Both the position numbers and the translations under genes were made by a program. The notes under the pieces are model-generated. The model searched no databases and had not been told where the DNA came from. It saw only the letters and a list, made by a program, of their open reading frames with translations. DNA of 24,334 nucleotides from Flavobacteriales bacterium UBA1995 (GTDB lineage: Bacteria; Bacteroidota; Bacteroidia; Flavobacteriales_D; Sanyastnellaceae), in contig DDCX01000030.1 of the NCBI GenBank assembly GCA_002336475.1, forward strand, positions 38,351-62,684. Reading direction: 5' to 3'. Of the stretch, positions 7,665-14,884 are shown in pieces. The stretch's first letter is position 1. Each line of letters opens with the position of its first letter.

Positions 7665-8897
7665 ATGAGGCCGATTTGGACGGCCTTTTTGAGCGTCGCC
7701 CTCAGCGGCTGTCTGACTCCCAAAGGAGAGTCAGGACCATTGGAAGCCCGACCGCTGATTGCGGATTGTGGGCTGCCCGTTGGCACTGCTCTTCCGGATC
7801 TAACGGCAGGGCCGGAGGGCCCAGCATTGCTGTTTGTGCAAGAGAAGGGGGACACGGTGAACCTGCGTTGGGCGTCGTGGGACGGTGAGCGTTGGTCCGA
7901 TACGGTCACCATCGCCAAAGGCACAGACTTTCTGGTCAATTGGGCGGACAGGCCTGCTCTGGCCTTCGGAGATGGGGACGATGCCCATGCCCATTGGCTG
8001 CAGGTGGACCCCCGTGGGGACTTCGCTTACAGCATTCAAACCACCCACAGCGAAGACGGTGGAACCACCTGGTCTGCACCCGATGTGCCGCACCGAGATA
8101 CTGCTGTGGCCGAACACGGCTTTGGACAATGGATGGTAGGACAGGAGGGCACCTTGTTTGCCTGGCTGGATGGCCGGTGTTTTGATGGGCATCCTGAACC
8201 TGCAAAAGCGCCCATGGAGGTGCGCACCGCAGCGTGGACACCGGCGCTCGGATGGTCTGAGGAGGTGGTCATTGACAGCAGCGCATGTACCTGCTGTCCG
8301 ATGTCGTCAACGGCACTGAACGGAGGCCACATGCTGGCCTATCGCGACCGTTCAGCAGAGGAAATACGTGACTTTAGTGCAGTGAGTCTCCGCATTGATA
8401 CACTGGGCATGCCCCAGGTCACCAACACGCCTCAAACGCTGGGTCCGGATGGATGGTACATGCCGGGATGTCCGGTGAATGGCGCCGCTTTGGCCTCTGC
8501 CGGGGACCGCACTTTGGCCGTTTGGTTCACAGCTGCTGGTGATTCTGCGCGGATCCGAAGCGCCTGGCACTCCGAGGTAAGCTGGAAGAGCTCCAACGAC
8601 CTACAGCGCTATGAAGCGGTCGGTCGAGCAGCCGCTGCTGTCGATGGACGCGGCCACTACTATGCGGCATGGCTGGAGCGCCAAGAGAACGTGTCGGTCC
8701 TGGTTGGACAAAGCTGGGACCCACAGGGGTCCCCCCAATTCGATGCTCCTCTTGTGCTCACTGCGGCAGATGCAGAACGGGCTGGGGGCTTTCCGACCAT
8801 GACGGGATTGGACCATGGTGGCGTGCTGCTCGCATGGACCACAACGGGGAAGGAAGCCCACGTGCGCACTGCCGTTTGGCCCCCTTCCCCGGAGTAA
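7665..8897 (+). CDS. Lipoprotein with sialidase-like beta-propeller
   Basis: This 410-aa protein begins with a lipoprotein signal (MRPIWTAFLSVALSGC, lipobox LSGC, Cys16), so it is probably membrane-anchored. The rest has the repeating WASWDGERWSD / WFTAAGDSARIRSAW pattern of a BNR/sialidase-like beta-propeller, with an Asp-box SEDGGTTW at 129-136. The sialidase Arg triad and catalytic Asp cannot be confirmed by eye, so glycosidase activity is not claimed. A Cys cluster CTCCPM (208-213) sits mid-chain; similar clusters recur in uncharacterised sialidase-fold proteins and could bind metal or form disulfides (inference). It starts one base after the stop of the PLD-like gene, so it belongs to the same operon. 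It may bind or process the substrate of the TonB receptor. Confidence 0.75.
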   Translation: MRPIWTAFLSVALSGCLTPKGESGPLEARPLIADCGLPVGTALPDLTAGPEGPALLFVQEKGDTVNLRWASWDGERWSDTVTIAKGTDFLVNWADRPALAFGDGDDAHAHWLQVDPRGDFAYSIQTTHSEDGGTTWSAPDVPHRDTAVAEHGFGQWMVGQEGTLFAWLDGRCFDGHPEPAKAPMEVRTAAWTPALGWSEEVVIDSSACTCCPMSSTALNGGHMLAYRDRSAEEIRDFSAVSLRIDTLGMPQVTNTPQTLGPDGWYMPGCPVNGAALASAGDRTLAVWFTAAGDSARIRSAWHSEVSWKSSNDLQRYEAVGRAAAAVDGRGHYYAAWLERQENVSVLVGQSWDPQGSPQFDAPLVLTAADAERAGGFPTMTGLDHGGVLLAWTTTGKEAHVRTAVWPPSPE

Positions 8898-8919
8898 TCT
8901 GGGTCCACTTGGCCCCTGT

Positions 8920-10656
8920 TTATTCTACCACAAGACGCAGGACTTTTTCCTGTGCGCCATTGGTCGCACGCACGAGGTACATGCCTGCATTCAAGCCCGA
9001 AACATCGAGGTCCAAGACCCGTTCACCCTCCATTTCGCGCTGTAAAATCAACCTTCCGAAAACATCAGAGAGCATCAAAGAAATGGGGGCTTCCCCATCC
9101 ATGACCACTTCTATTCGGACACTGCCGTGGGCTGGATTGGGATAAGCTTGCACTTCAGCAATTGCAAGGCGCTCGCCCGCACAGGCACTGGAGTTCGAAT
9201 CTCCTGCCGTAAAGCTGCAAATGGGAGAATATGTGCTCACCTCACCTCCGCAATTCGTGCGCACCTGCCATTCGTAGGTGGTGTTGTTGGACAGCTGAGA
9301 GGCCGTGATGCTGGTCTCTGCTGTATTGGCTTCACTGGTCCAGTTGGTGGCTCCTGCAACCCGGAACTGTGCGGTATAGCTCACGGCACCAGGCATGGCA
9401 TTCCAAGTTAACGTGGCCCGCTTTCTCTTGATGTTGACAGCAGCCGTCCCAGTAGGCGCATCGCAAGAACCTGAAAAACAAGGTGAGCAGCTTGATCCGC
9501 CACAATCCACTCCCGTCTCATCGCCATTTTGAACGCCATCGTCACAAGTAGCCGGGCAAGCGGGGCAACCTGAGCCGCCGCAATCCACTCCAGTCTCGTC
9601 ACCATTCTGCACGCCATCGTCACAGGTGGGCTGCGAACAAGGTGCGCAATTGGCGCCGCCGCAATCCACACCCGTCTCGTCGCCATTCTGAATGCCATCG
9701 TTGCATGTCGGTGATGGAGAAGCACCGCAAGCACTGGACTGGGTCAGGCTGTAGCGCGCACCTCCGGGCTCGAACAGCGCCGCCATGCGGGATGCCTGAC
9801 CATCCGAAAACAGGTTCATGCAATTGTCATTGGTGTAATCCATGTAATTCTGGACCATGTCCACCGTTCCACAGCTCACATGACCAAGGGCGCAGCCATA
9901 ATTTGGTCCATCTGACAGAGGAGTATCACTCACGAAATCGTCTACGCTGCAGCCCCCATCGCCCCAGATGTGACGTAAGTTCAGGTAATGACCGACTTCG
10001 TGGGTGCAGGTGCGTCCCAGATCAAATGGTGCAGTCGCCGTGCCTGTCGTTCCGAAGTAAGCGTAGTCCACCACGACGCCGTCTGTGGCAGAAGGACCTC
10101 CAGGAAACTGCGCGTAACCGAGGAGGCCTCCACTCAAATTGCACACCCAGATGTTCAGGTAGGATGAAGGGTCCCATGGGGTGAGCCCTTGGTTGCCCTT
10201 CATGCCATCATTGGCTTGCCATGAAGGCTTGTTCGTGGACTTGCGGCGAATGCCAGAAGTCGGATTTCCATTGGGGTCAACGCTGGCCAGACAAAATTCG
10301 ATCTGTGTATCCGCCGCTTGGGACCAGGTATTGTCTGCGTCTGAGTTGGTGCGCCGAAAGTCGTCATTGAGCACATCGATCTGAGACTGTATCTGAGCGT
10401 CTGAGATGTTCTGAGCGCCCGTCTTGTAGACGACGTTGACCACGACCGGAATGGAAACTGCGGCGTTGTTGCGCAGATGGGGGGTGGTCACAAATTCGCG
10501 GGTAAACTGCTCGATCAGCTCCATCTGTTGATGGTACTGTTCGTGTTCTTCCAGCAGGCGATCGAGGTTGCCCATGGTATGACATGTGCGCTCTTGGGCG
10601 CTGAGAACGGAGGCGGTTCCAAGAAGGAAGGCCAAAAGGGGGATTGAAATTTTCAT
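8920..10656 (-). CDS. Secreted M43 (pappalysin-like) zinc metalloprotease with Cys-rich repeats and T9SS sorting domain
   Basis: This 578-aa protein has a signal peptide (residues 1-20, ending SVLSAQ). The catalytic domain (about 60-300) carries [15 protein letters not shown] with zinc ligands His219, His223 and His229, the general base Glu220, and a Met-turn ([15 protein letters not shown], near 269-283). Together these are diagnostic of the metzincin family M43, the ulilysin/pappalysin group. Three Cys-rich repeats follow (317-396), then an FN3 domain (about 397-487) and a T9SS sorting domain ([12 protein letters not shown], from about 504). It is likely an extracellular Ca-dependent endoprotease acting on peptides or proteins. 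It is convergent with the preceding operon, with only 22 bases between the stop codons, and divergent from the fasciclin gene. The family call is firm; the substrate is unknown. Confidence 0.92.
   Translation of the reverse strand: MKISIPLLAFLLGTASVLSAQERTCHTMGNLDRLLEEHEQYHQQMELIEQFTREFVTTPHLRNNAAVSIPVVVNVVYKTGAQNISDAQIQSQIDVLNDDFRRTNSDADNTWSQAADTQIEFCLASVDPNGNPTSGIRRKSTNKPSWQANDGMKGNQGLTPWDPSSYLNIWVCNLSGGLLGYAQFPGGPSATDGVVVDYAYFGTTGTATAPFDLGRTCTHEVGHYLNLRHIWGDGGCSVDDFVSDTPLSDGPNYGCALGHVSCGTVDMVQNYMDYTNDNCMNLFSDGQASRMAALFEPGGARYSLTQSSACGASPSPTCNDGIQNGDETGVDCGGANCAPCSQPTCDDGVQNGDETGVDCGGSGCPACPATCDDGVQNGDETGVDCGGSSCSPCFSGSCDAPTGTAAVNIKRKRATLTWNAMPGAVSYTAQFRVAGATNWTSEANTAETSITASQLSNNTTYEWQVRTNCGGEVSTYSPICSFTAGDSNSSACAGERLAIAEVQAYPNPAHGSVRIEVVMDGEAPISLMLSDVFGRLILQREMEGERVLDLDVSGLNAGMYLVRATNGAQEKVLRLVVE
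9469..9708 (-). repeat. Three tandem Cys-rich repeats inside the M43 protease gene
   Basis: Residues 317-343, 344-369 and 370-396 are three copies of a 26-27-residue unit, TC(N/D)DG(I/V)[12 protein letters not shown] followed by CxxC. Each unit has four Cys in a fixed pattern and an Asp/Asn-rich loop that could bind calcium. The DNA copies are clearly related but have diverged at many synonymous sites, so the duplication is not recent. The unit separates the catalytic domain from the FN3 and sorting domains and probably acts as a stiff disulfide-bonded spacer (inference). Confidence 0.85.
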
Positions 10657-10714
10657 CTGTTGTATCGGTCACAGACAATTACCTTTTATTTCAGCAAACT
10701 TTTACTGCTTGCTC

Positions 10715-10730
10715 CATGACTTTCGTCATG
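10715..10730. promoter_or_regulatory. Perfect hairpin/inverted repeat between divergent exported-protein genes
   Basis: CATGAC (10715-10720) and GTCATG (10725-10730) form a perfect 6-bp inverted repeat around TTTC. It lies in the 212-base gap between the M43 protease (-) and the fasciclin gene (+), about 60 bases upstream of the protease start. It could be an operator or a transcript hairpin. The stem is short and chance is not excluded. Confidence 0.3.
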
Positions 10731-10868
10731 CTGTTAATAACCTGATGGTCAGGGCATGCAAAGGTTGAGCGCGGGCCTCCGCTTGATTTATTTCATACCA
10801 CCACAGCGCCCATTCGAACATTGTCTCTCCAATCCTGTTCCCTTTTTCGAATCACACAAATACAAACC

Positions 10869-12827
10869 ATGCTCAAGCATACTCTTTTCATGCCCCTGCT
10901 CCTGCTCGGGTCACTTCTTTCAGCCCAGACCACCGTGGTCGACGTGGTAGTCAACAGCGAAGACCATACTTTGCTCGAAGCCGCTGTCATTGAGGCAGAC
11001 CTCGCCGGTGCCTTGTCCGGTGACGGTCCGTTTACACTCTTTGCTCCCACCGACGACGCCATCACGGCACTTGTCACCGAGCTGGGAATTACAGCTGACG
11101 ACCTCCTCGCCTTGGAAAACCTCGCCGACATCTTGACCTACCACGTGGTGGGCGCGACTGCGCTGAGCACCGACCTCATGGACGGCGACATGTTCACCAC
11201 CCTGAACGGTGCCGATGTTACCATCTCCATTATGGACGGTACGGTCATGGTCAACAACGCTACGGTTACGATGGCTGATATCACCACCGACAACGGTGTG
11301 GTGCACGTCATCGATGCTGTTTTGATGCCACCAACCCCAGAGACCACTACGGTCGTGGACGTCATCGTGAACAGCGAGGATCACACCCTGCTTGAGGCTG
11401 CTGTTGGCGCTGCCGGTCTCGTGGATGCGCTCTCCGGAGCAGGCCCCTTCACCGTGTTTGCTCCTACCGATGACGCGATCACCGCATTGGTGACTGAACT
11501 CGGCATCACCGCCGATGACCTTCTCGCCCTCGAAGGCTTGGCCGACATCCTGACCTACCACGTGGTGGGCGCAACGGCCCTCAGCACCGACCTCATGGAC
11601 GGCGACATGTTCACCACCCTGAACGGTGCCGATGTTACCATCTCCATCATGGACGGTACGGTCATGGTCAACAACGCTACGGTTACGATGGCTGATATCA
11701 CCACCGACAACGGTGTGGTGCACGTCATCGATGCTGTTTTGATGCCACCAACCCCAGAAGTGACCCCTACGGTTGCTGAAATCATTGCGGACAGTGAAGT
11801 ACATACCGTGCTTGCCGCTGTATTGGACAGCACCAACCTCGACGAAGCGTTGGCTGGAACCGGACCCTTTACGGTGTTTGCTCCAACAGATGCTGCATTT
11901 GATGCACTCGGCCCAACAGTCATCCTGGAACTGTTGACCAACAATACTGCCCTGACCAATGTGTTGACATACCACGTTGCAGGAGACAGCTTGACTTCTG
12001 CCGACCTTTCTGACGGACAGAACATCACCACCCTCTTTGGCGAAGATGTGACGGTCACCATCGATGGTGATATGGTCATGATCAACGACGCTACGGTCAT
12101 TCTTGCAGACCTCATCGGTTCCAATGGTGTGGTGCATGTCATTGACGCCGTTTTGCTCCCCCCCCCAACCACACCTGCTACTGTGGTGGACATCATCGTG
12201 AACAGCCCTTCACACAATGTCCTCGAAGCAGCTGTTGGCGCAGCTGGACTGGTCGAGGCCTTGCAAGGCGAAGGTCCCTTCACCGTTTTTGCACCTACGG
12301 ACGAGGCTTTCGCTGCTTTGCCAGCGGGTGTGATCGACGACCTGTTGGCTGACCCCACCGGAGCGTTGACTGACATCCTCACCTACCACGTGGTTGCAGG
12401 AGTAGCGGCATTGAGCACGGACCTTTCTGACGGACAAACCATTGCAACTTTGCAAGGCGGTGACGTCACCATCACGATCGATGGCATGATGGTCATGGTC
12501 AATGATGCGACTGTCATCATTGCAGACTTGGTGGCCGACAACGGTGTGGTGCATGTCATCGACGCCGTATTGAGCCTGCCTTCAAACGTCAACCAATTGG
12601 AATTGGGCAGCCTCTTTGAGGTGTATCCAAACCCTACCACTGACGCGCTGCGTTGGGGCAATGTCCAAGTGGACCGCTTGCAGGTATTGGATGCCAATGG
12701 CCGGACTTGCTTCGAGACCACCAATCCAGGCGGAATGCTTGACATGAGCAACTTTGAGAGCGGCCGCTACATGGTCGTCATCGAAGCTGACGGACAGCGT
12801 GCCGTGAAGGCCGTGATCAAGCAGTAA
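10869..12827 (+). CDS. Secreted four-domain fasciclin (FAS1) protein with T9SS sorting domain
   Basis: This 652-aa protein starts at the ATG at 10869, which leads into a signal peptide (MLKHTLFMPLLLLGSLLSAQ); an earlier in-frame ATG at 10821 lies outside it. Four FAS1 domains follow at about 21-157, 160-296, 299-435 and 437-572. Each has the H1 core GPFT(L/V)FAPTD, the YHV motif (LTYHV) and the H2-like NGVVHVIDAVL. The linkers are short and Pro/Thr-rich. The C-terminus is a T9SS sorting domain (VYPNPTTDALRW from about 585). FAS1 domains mediate adhesion to matrix or other cells; the chain is strongly acidic (many Asp), which suits a marine surface protein. Domains 1 and 2 are far more alike than the rest. 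No operon partner is evident, and a strong terminator follows. Confidence 0.93.
   Translation: MLKHTLFMPLLLLGSLLSAQTTVVDVVVNSEDHTLLEAAVIEADLAGALSGDGPFTLFAPTDDAITALVTELGITADDLLALENLADILTYHVVGATALSTDLMDGDMFTTLNGADVTISIMDGTVMVNNATVTMADITTDNGVVHVIDAVLMPPTPETTTVVDVIVNSEDHTLLEAAVGAAGLVDALSGAGPFTVFAPTDDAITALVTELGITADDLLALEGLADILTYHVVGATALSTDLMDGDMFTTLNGADVTISIMDGTVMVNNATVTMADITTDNGVVHVIDAVLMPPTPEVTPTVAEIIADSEVHTVLAAVLDSTNLDEALAGTGPFTVFAPTDAAFDALGPTVILELLTNNTALTNVLTYHVAGDSLTSADLSDGQNITTLFGEDVTVTIDGDMVMINDATVILADLIGSNGVVHVIDAVLLPPPTTPATVVDIIVNSPSHNVLEAAVGAAGLVEALQGEGPFTVFAPTDEAFAALPAGVIDDLLADPTGALTDILTYHVVAGVAALSTDLSDGQTIATLQGGDVTITIDGMMVMVNDATVIIADLVADNGVVHVIDAVLSLPSNVNQLELGSLFEVYPNPTTDALRWGNVQVDRLQVLDANGRTCFETTNPGGMLDMSNFESGRYMVVIEADGQRAVKAVIKQ
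11166..11341 (+). repeat. Near-identical direct repeat, copy 1 (FAS1 domain 1, C-terminal half)
   Basis: This 176-base segment recurs 417 bases downstream at 11583-11758 with a single difference that I can see (T at 11231 versus C at 11648). The offset is exactly one 139-codon FAS1 unit. The N-terminal halves of the same two domains differ at many synonymous positions, so identity stops sharply inside the unit. Confidence 0.9.
11583..11758 (+). repeat. Near-identical direct repeat, copy 2 (FAS1 domain 2, C-terminal half)
   Basis: This is the partner of the repeat at 11166-11341, encoding the same stretch from STDLMDGDMF through NGVVHVIDAV to MPPTPE. The sharp boundary between identical and synonymously diverged sequence suggests gene conversion or recombination within the gene. 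Confidence 0.9.
12158..12166 (+). repeat. Run of nine C within the FAS1 coding sequence
   Basis: Nine consecutive C encode the Pro-rich linker (LLPPPTTPA) between FAS1 domains 3 and 4. A slip of one base would cut off domain 4 and the T9SS sorting signal. As read, the frame is intact. Confidence 0.9.
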
Positions 12828-12840
12828 TAGAAACGTATCT

Positions 12841-12854
12841 AGCCCCTTTGGGCT
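12841..12854 (+). terminator. Hairpin after the FAS1 gene
   Basis: AGCCC (12841-12845) and GGGCT (12850-12854) form a 5-bp GC-rich stem with a 4-base loop, 13 bases after the fasciclin stop codon. Its T-rich tail (ATTTT, 12860-12864) is weak. It precedes a much stronger hairpin, and the two may act together. Confidence 0.4.
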
Positions 12855-12867
12855 GAATGATTTTCAG

Positions 12868-12902
12868 ACAAGGCCGTCCCATTGGGGCGGCCTTGTTGCT
12901 TT
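12868..12902. terminator. Strong, probably bidirectional terminator between convergent FAS1 and cysQ genes
   Basis: A 13-bp stem, 12868-12880 paired with 12884-12896 (ACAAGGCCG pairing perfectly with CGGCCTTGT, then one T-G wobble and three C-G pairs), has a 3-base ATT loop. On the plus strand it is followed by TGCTTTT. It sits between two converging genes, the usual place for a shared intrinsic terminator. Confidence 0.8.
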
Positions 12903-13693
12903 TACTTCACCAAGAACCAAGCATTGAGCAGGTCTTCACGGTTGTAACGCATGGTTTCTCCCGTGTTCTGGTCGATGACATCAAAACCAGCGGCCATGCA
13001 GATGGCCTGGCCTGCTGCCGTGTCCCATTCCATGGTGGGAGCGAAGCGGGGATAGCAATCGGCCTTTCCTTCGGCCACCATACACAGCTTTAGGGATGAC
13101 CCTTTTGAGATCAGGGCCACGTCCCCGTGTTCCTTGCGGAGTTCAGCAATGAACTCTTCTGTTTCTGCCGACATGTGGGACCTGCTCGCCACCGCGGTAT
13201 ATGGACGGCTGCTTGTATCCACAGGAATGGATGAGGCACCTTCCATCGCCTTCTGTGCATCTGGAGCGCCATCGGCAGGGCACATCGCTTTCACGGCGCC
13301 TTCTCCCGCTGTGCCGACGTACAATTCTCCAGAAACAGGCACATAAATGACGCCCAGCACGGGAACACCGTCGCGTACCAATGCGATGTTGACGGTAAAC
13401 TCCCCATTGCGCTTGATGAACTCCTTGGTACCGTCAATGGGGTCTACGATCCACAACTCGCGCCACTCGCCGCGCTCCTCAAATGGGATGTCGCGGCCTT
13501 CCTCGGACAACACGGGAATGCTGGTTGGAATCAGGTGCTGCATGATCACGTCATGCGAGGCTAAATCGGCCCGCGTGAGGGGCGAGTCATCCCCCTTGAC
13601 GGTCACATCAAAATTTCCACTGTGGTAGATTTCAAGGATCGCCTGTCCGGCTTCAATGGCCGCATTTACTGCGGTGTTCTTGTATGCCTGCAT
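12902..13693 (-). CDS. cysQ: 3'(2'),5'-bisphosphate nucleotidase CysQ
   Basis: This 263-aa inositol-monophosphatase-superfamily enzyme shows KGDDSPLTRAD (33-43), the metal-site Glu in LSEEG (62-66), DPIDGTKEF (84-92) and MEWDTAAGQAI (221-231), the Li-sensitive Mg-dependent phosphatase signature in its CysQ form. It removes the 3'-phosphate from 3'-phosphoadenosine 5'-phosphate (pAp), the by-product of PAPS-dependent sulfate transfer and of carrier-protein phosphopantetheinylation, giving AMP. Its length is normal for CysQ. It lies 36 bases downstream of the glycosyltransferase on the same strand and is probably co-transcribed with the flippase and glycosyltransferase. That placement might hint at sulfated surface glycans, but no sulfotransferase is present in the window. 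Confidence 0.93.
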   Translation of the reverse strand: MQAYKNTAVNAAIEAGQAILEIYHSGNFDVTVKGDDSPLTRADLASHDVIMQHLIPTSIPVLSEEGRDIPFEERGEWRELWIVDPIDGTKEFIKRNGEFTVNIALVRDGVPVLGVIYVPVSGELYVGTAGEGAVKAMCPADGAPDAQKAMEGASSIPVDTSSRPYTAVASRSHMSAETEEFIAELRKEHGDVALISKGSSLKLCMVAEGKADCYPRFAPTMEWDTAAGQAICMAAGFDVIDQNTGETMRYNREDLLNAWFLVK

Positions 13694-13729
13694 GCTGCGA
13701 ATGTACCGCGATTGGCGTGGCCAAGGAGC

Positions 13730-14884
13730 TCAGTCAGGCCCATCCTCGAGCCCTGCGTAGAGCTCGACCAATGGAACCACCTCTTTGGCCCATGACAAAT
13801 CTTGGGCTGCCTGCGTCAATCCAGATTGAAATTGGGCCGTCCCATCTGCTTTGAGGTTGAGCAATGCCTTGCGCCATCCTGGGGCGTCATCCTGCGCAAC
13901 GATGCTTCCCACGCCAAAAGACTCAATGAGGGCGCGGCAATCTGGCAGGTCATTGGACAACACCGGAACCCCTGCAAGGATGTACTCGAACAGCTTGTTG
14001 GGCAAGCAAAACAAATAGGACAGGCAAGTGGGCTTGACCGAAACCAAGCCTACATCCGCACTCAGGGTGTGGTCCAGCACCTCCTCGTACGAAACAGCGG
14101 GATGCACATGCACATGCGCGTGACGGCTGGCCGCATCGTCTACCAAAGATTGAAGTGGTCCGTAGCCCATGAAGACCAGGTGGATGCCTTGGTCTTCTAA
14201 CCCCTCCATGGCTGCTACTGCTGTTTCCAATCCACGGTTGTAGCTGAAAGCCCCTTGGTACAGGGCAATGAAGTCGCCTTCAGGGATGTCAAAACGCTGC
14301 CTGAAACGGTTGGGCTTGGGCTCTGCGCCAAGGGTCACTGCAGGGGTCGGTATGTTGCGTACCAGCAGCCCATTGGGCATGCCATAGGTGCTGTAGCGTT
14401 CCTGGTAAGCGGCGGCGATGGAAGGACTCACAGTGATGACGGCCGCTGCCCTGCGGATCATCCTGCGCTCCAACCAGCCGACGAGCTTGCGTTCCAATTT
14501 GGACTTTGCATTCCGCTCAGATTCAAATTCGTGGCAGTCATAAACCAAATGAAGCCGTGGGTTGAGGCGCTGTGCGCACCAGCCCAAGACGAAAGCTTCG
14601 ATGTCATTGCAATGCCACGCGTCTGCATCGCGCCATTTCCAGACGACCCTCCAGGCCAATTCTGCCATTTTGAGGATGCCGAAAAACGTACCCCGTGGCA
14701 AAGCCGCCGTGGAAACTTTGACCCTGTTGACGCGCCAACCATTGCGGCGCTCCTCCCGATCCAAACCTTCTTTGTGCAAAGCCACGACAGTGACCTCATG
14801 GCCCTCGGCAGACAGGCTTTCTGTGATTTTCAATACCCGGTTGTCCCGGGTAAAATCATTGAGCACAACGTTAGCGATCCGCAT
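13730..14884 (-). CDS. Glycosyltransferase family 4 (GT-B fold)
   Basis: This 384-aa soluble or membrane-associated GT-B enzyme has an N-terminal acceptor half with DNRVLKITESLSAEGHEVTV (14-33) and YDCHEF (115-120). The donor half contains YQGAFSYNRGLE (209-220) and the retaining-GT signature PNKLFEYILAGVPVLSND (295-312), whose Glu300 matches the conserved E of the EX7E region. Family members transfer a sugar from a nucleotide-sugar to a lipid-linked or growing glycan. The start overlaps the end of the upstream flippase gene by 14 bases, so the two are coupled. It is likely a step in surface-polysaccharide or glycoprotein-glycan assembly. The exact donor and acceptor cannot be told. Confidence 0.9.
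   Translation of the reverse strand: MRIANVVLNDFTRDNRVLKITESLSAEGHEVTVVALHKEGLDREERRNGWRVNRVKVSTAALPRGTFFGILKMAELAWRVVWKWRDADAWHCNDIEAFVLGWCAQRLNPRLHLVYDCHEFESERNAKSKLERKLVGWLERRMIRRAAAVITVSPSIAAAYQERYSTYGMPNGLLVRNIPTPAVTLGAEPKPNRFRQRFDIPEGDFIALYQGAFSYNRGLETAVAAMEGLEDQGIHLVFMGYGPLQSLVDDAASRHAHVHVHPAVSYEEVLDHTLSADVGLVSVKPTCLSYLFCLPNKLFEYILAGVPVLSNDLPDCRALIESFGVGSIVAQDDAPGWRKALLNLKADGTAQFQSGLTQAAQDLSWAKEVVPLVELYAGLEDGPD

Noticed and set aside
9469..9708. Spaced repeats that could suggest a CRISPR array.
   Set aside because: The repeats are in frame, encode a Cys-rich protein unit, and have no unique spacers.
10920..12137. A 405-codon open frame antisense to the FAS1 gene.
   Set aside because: It mirrors the FAS1 repeats (His/Gly/Val-rich repeated text), has no domain or signal, and is a codon-bias shadow.
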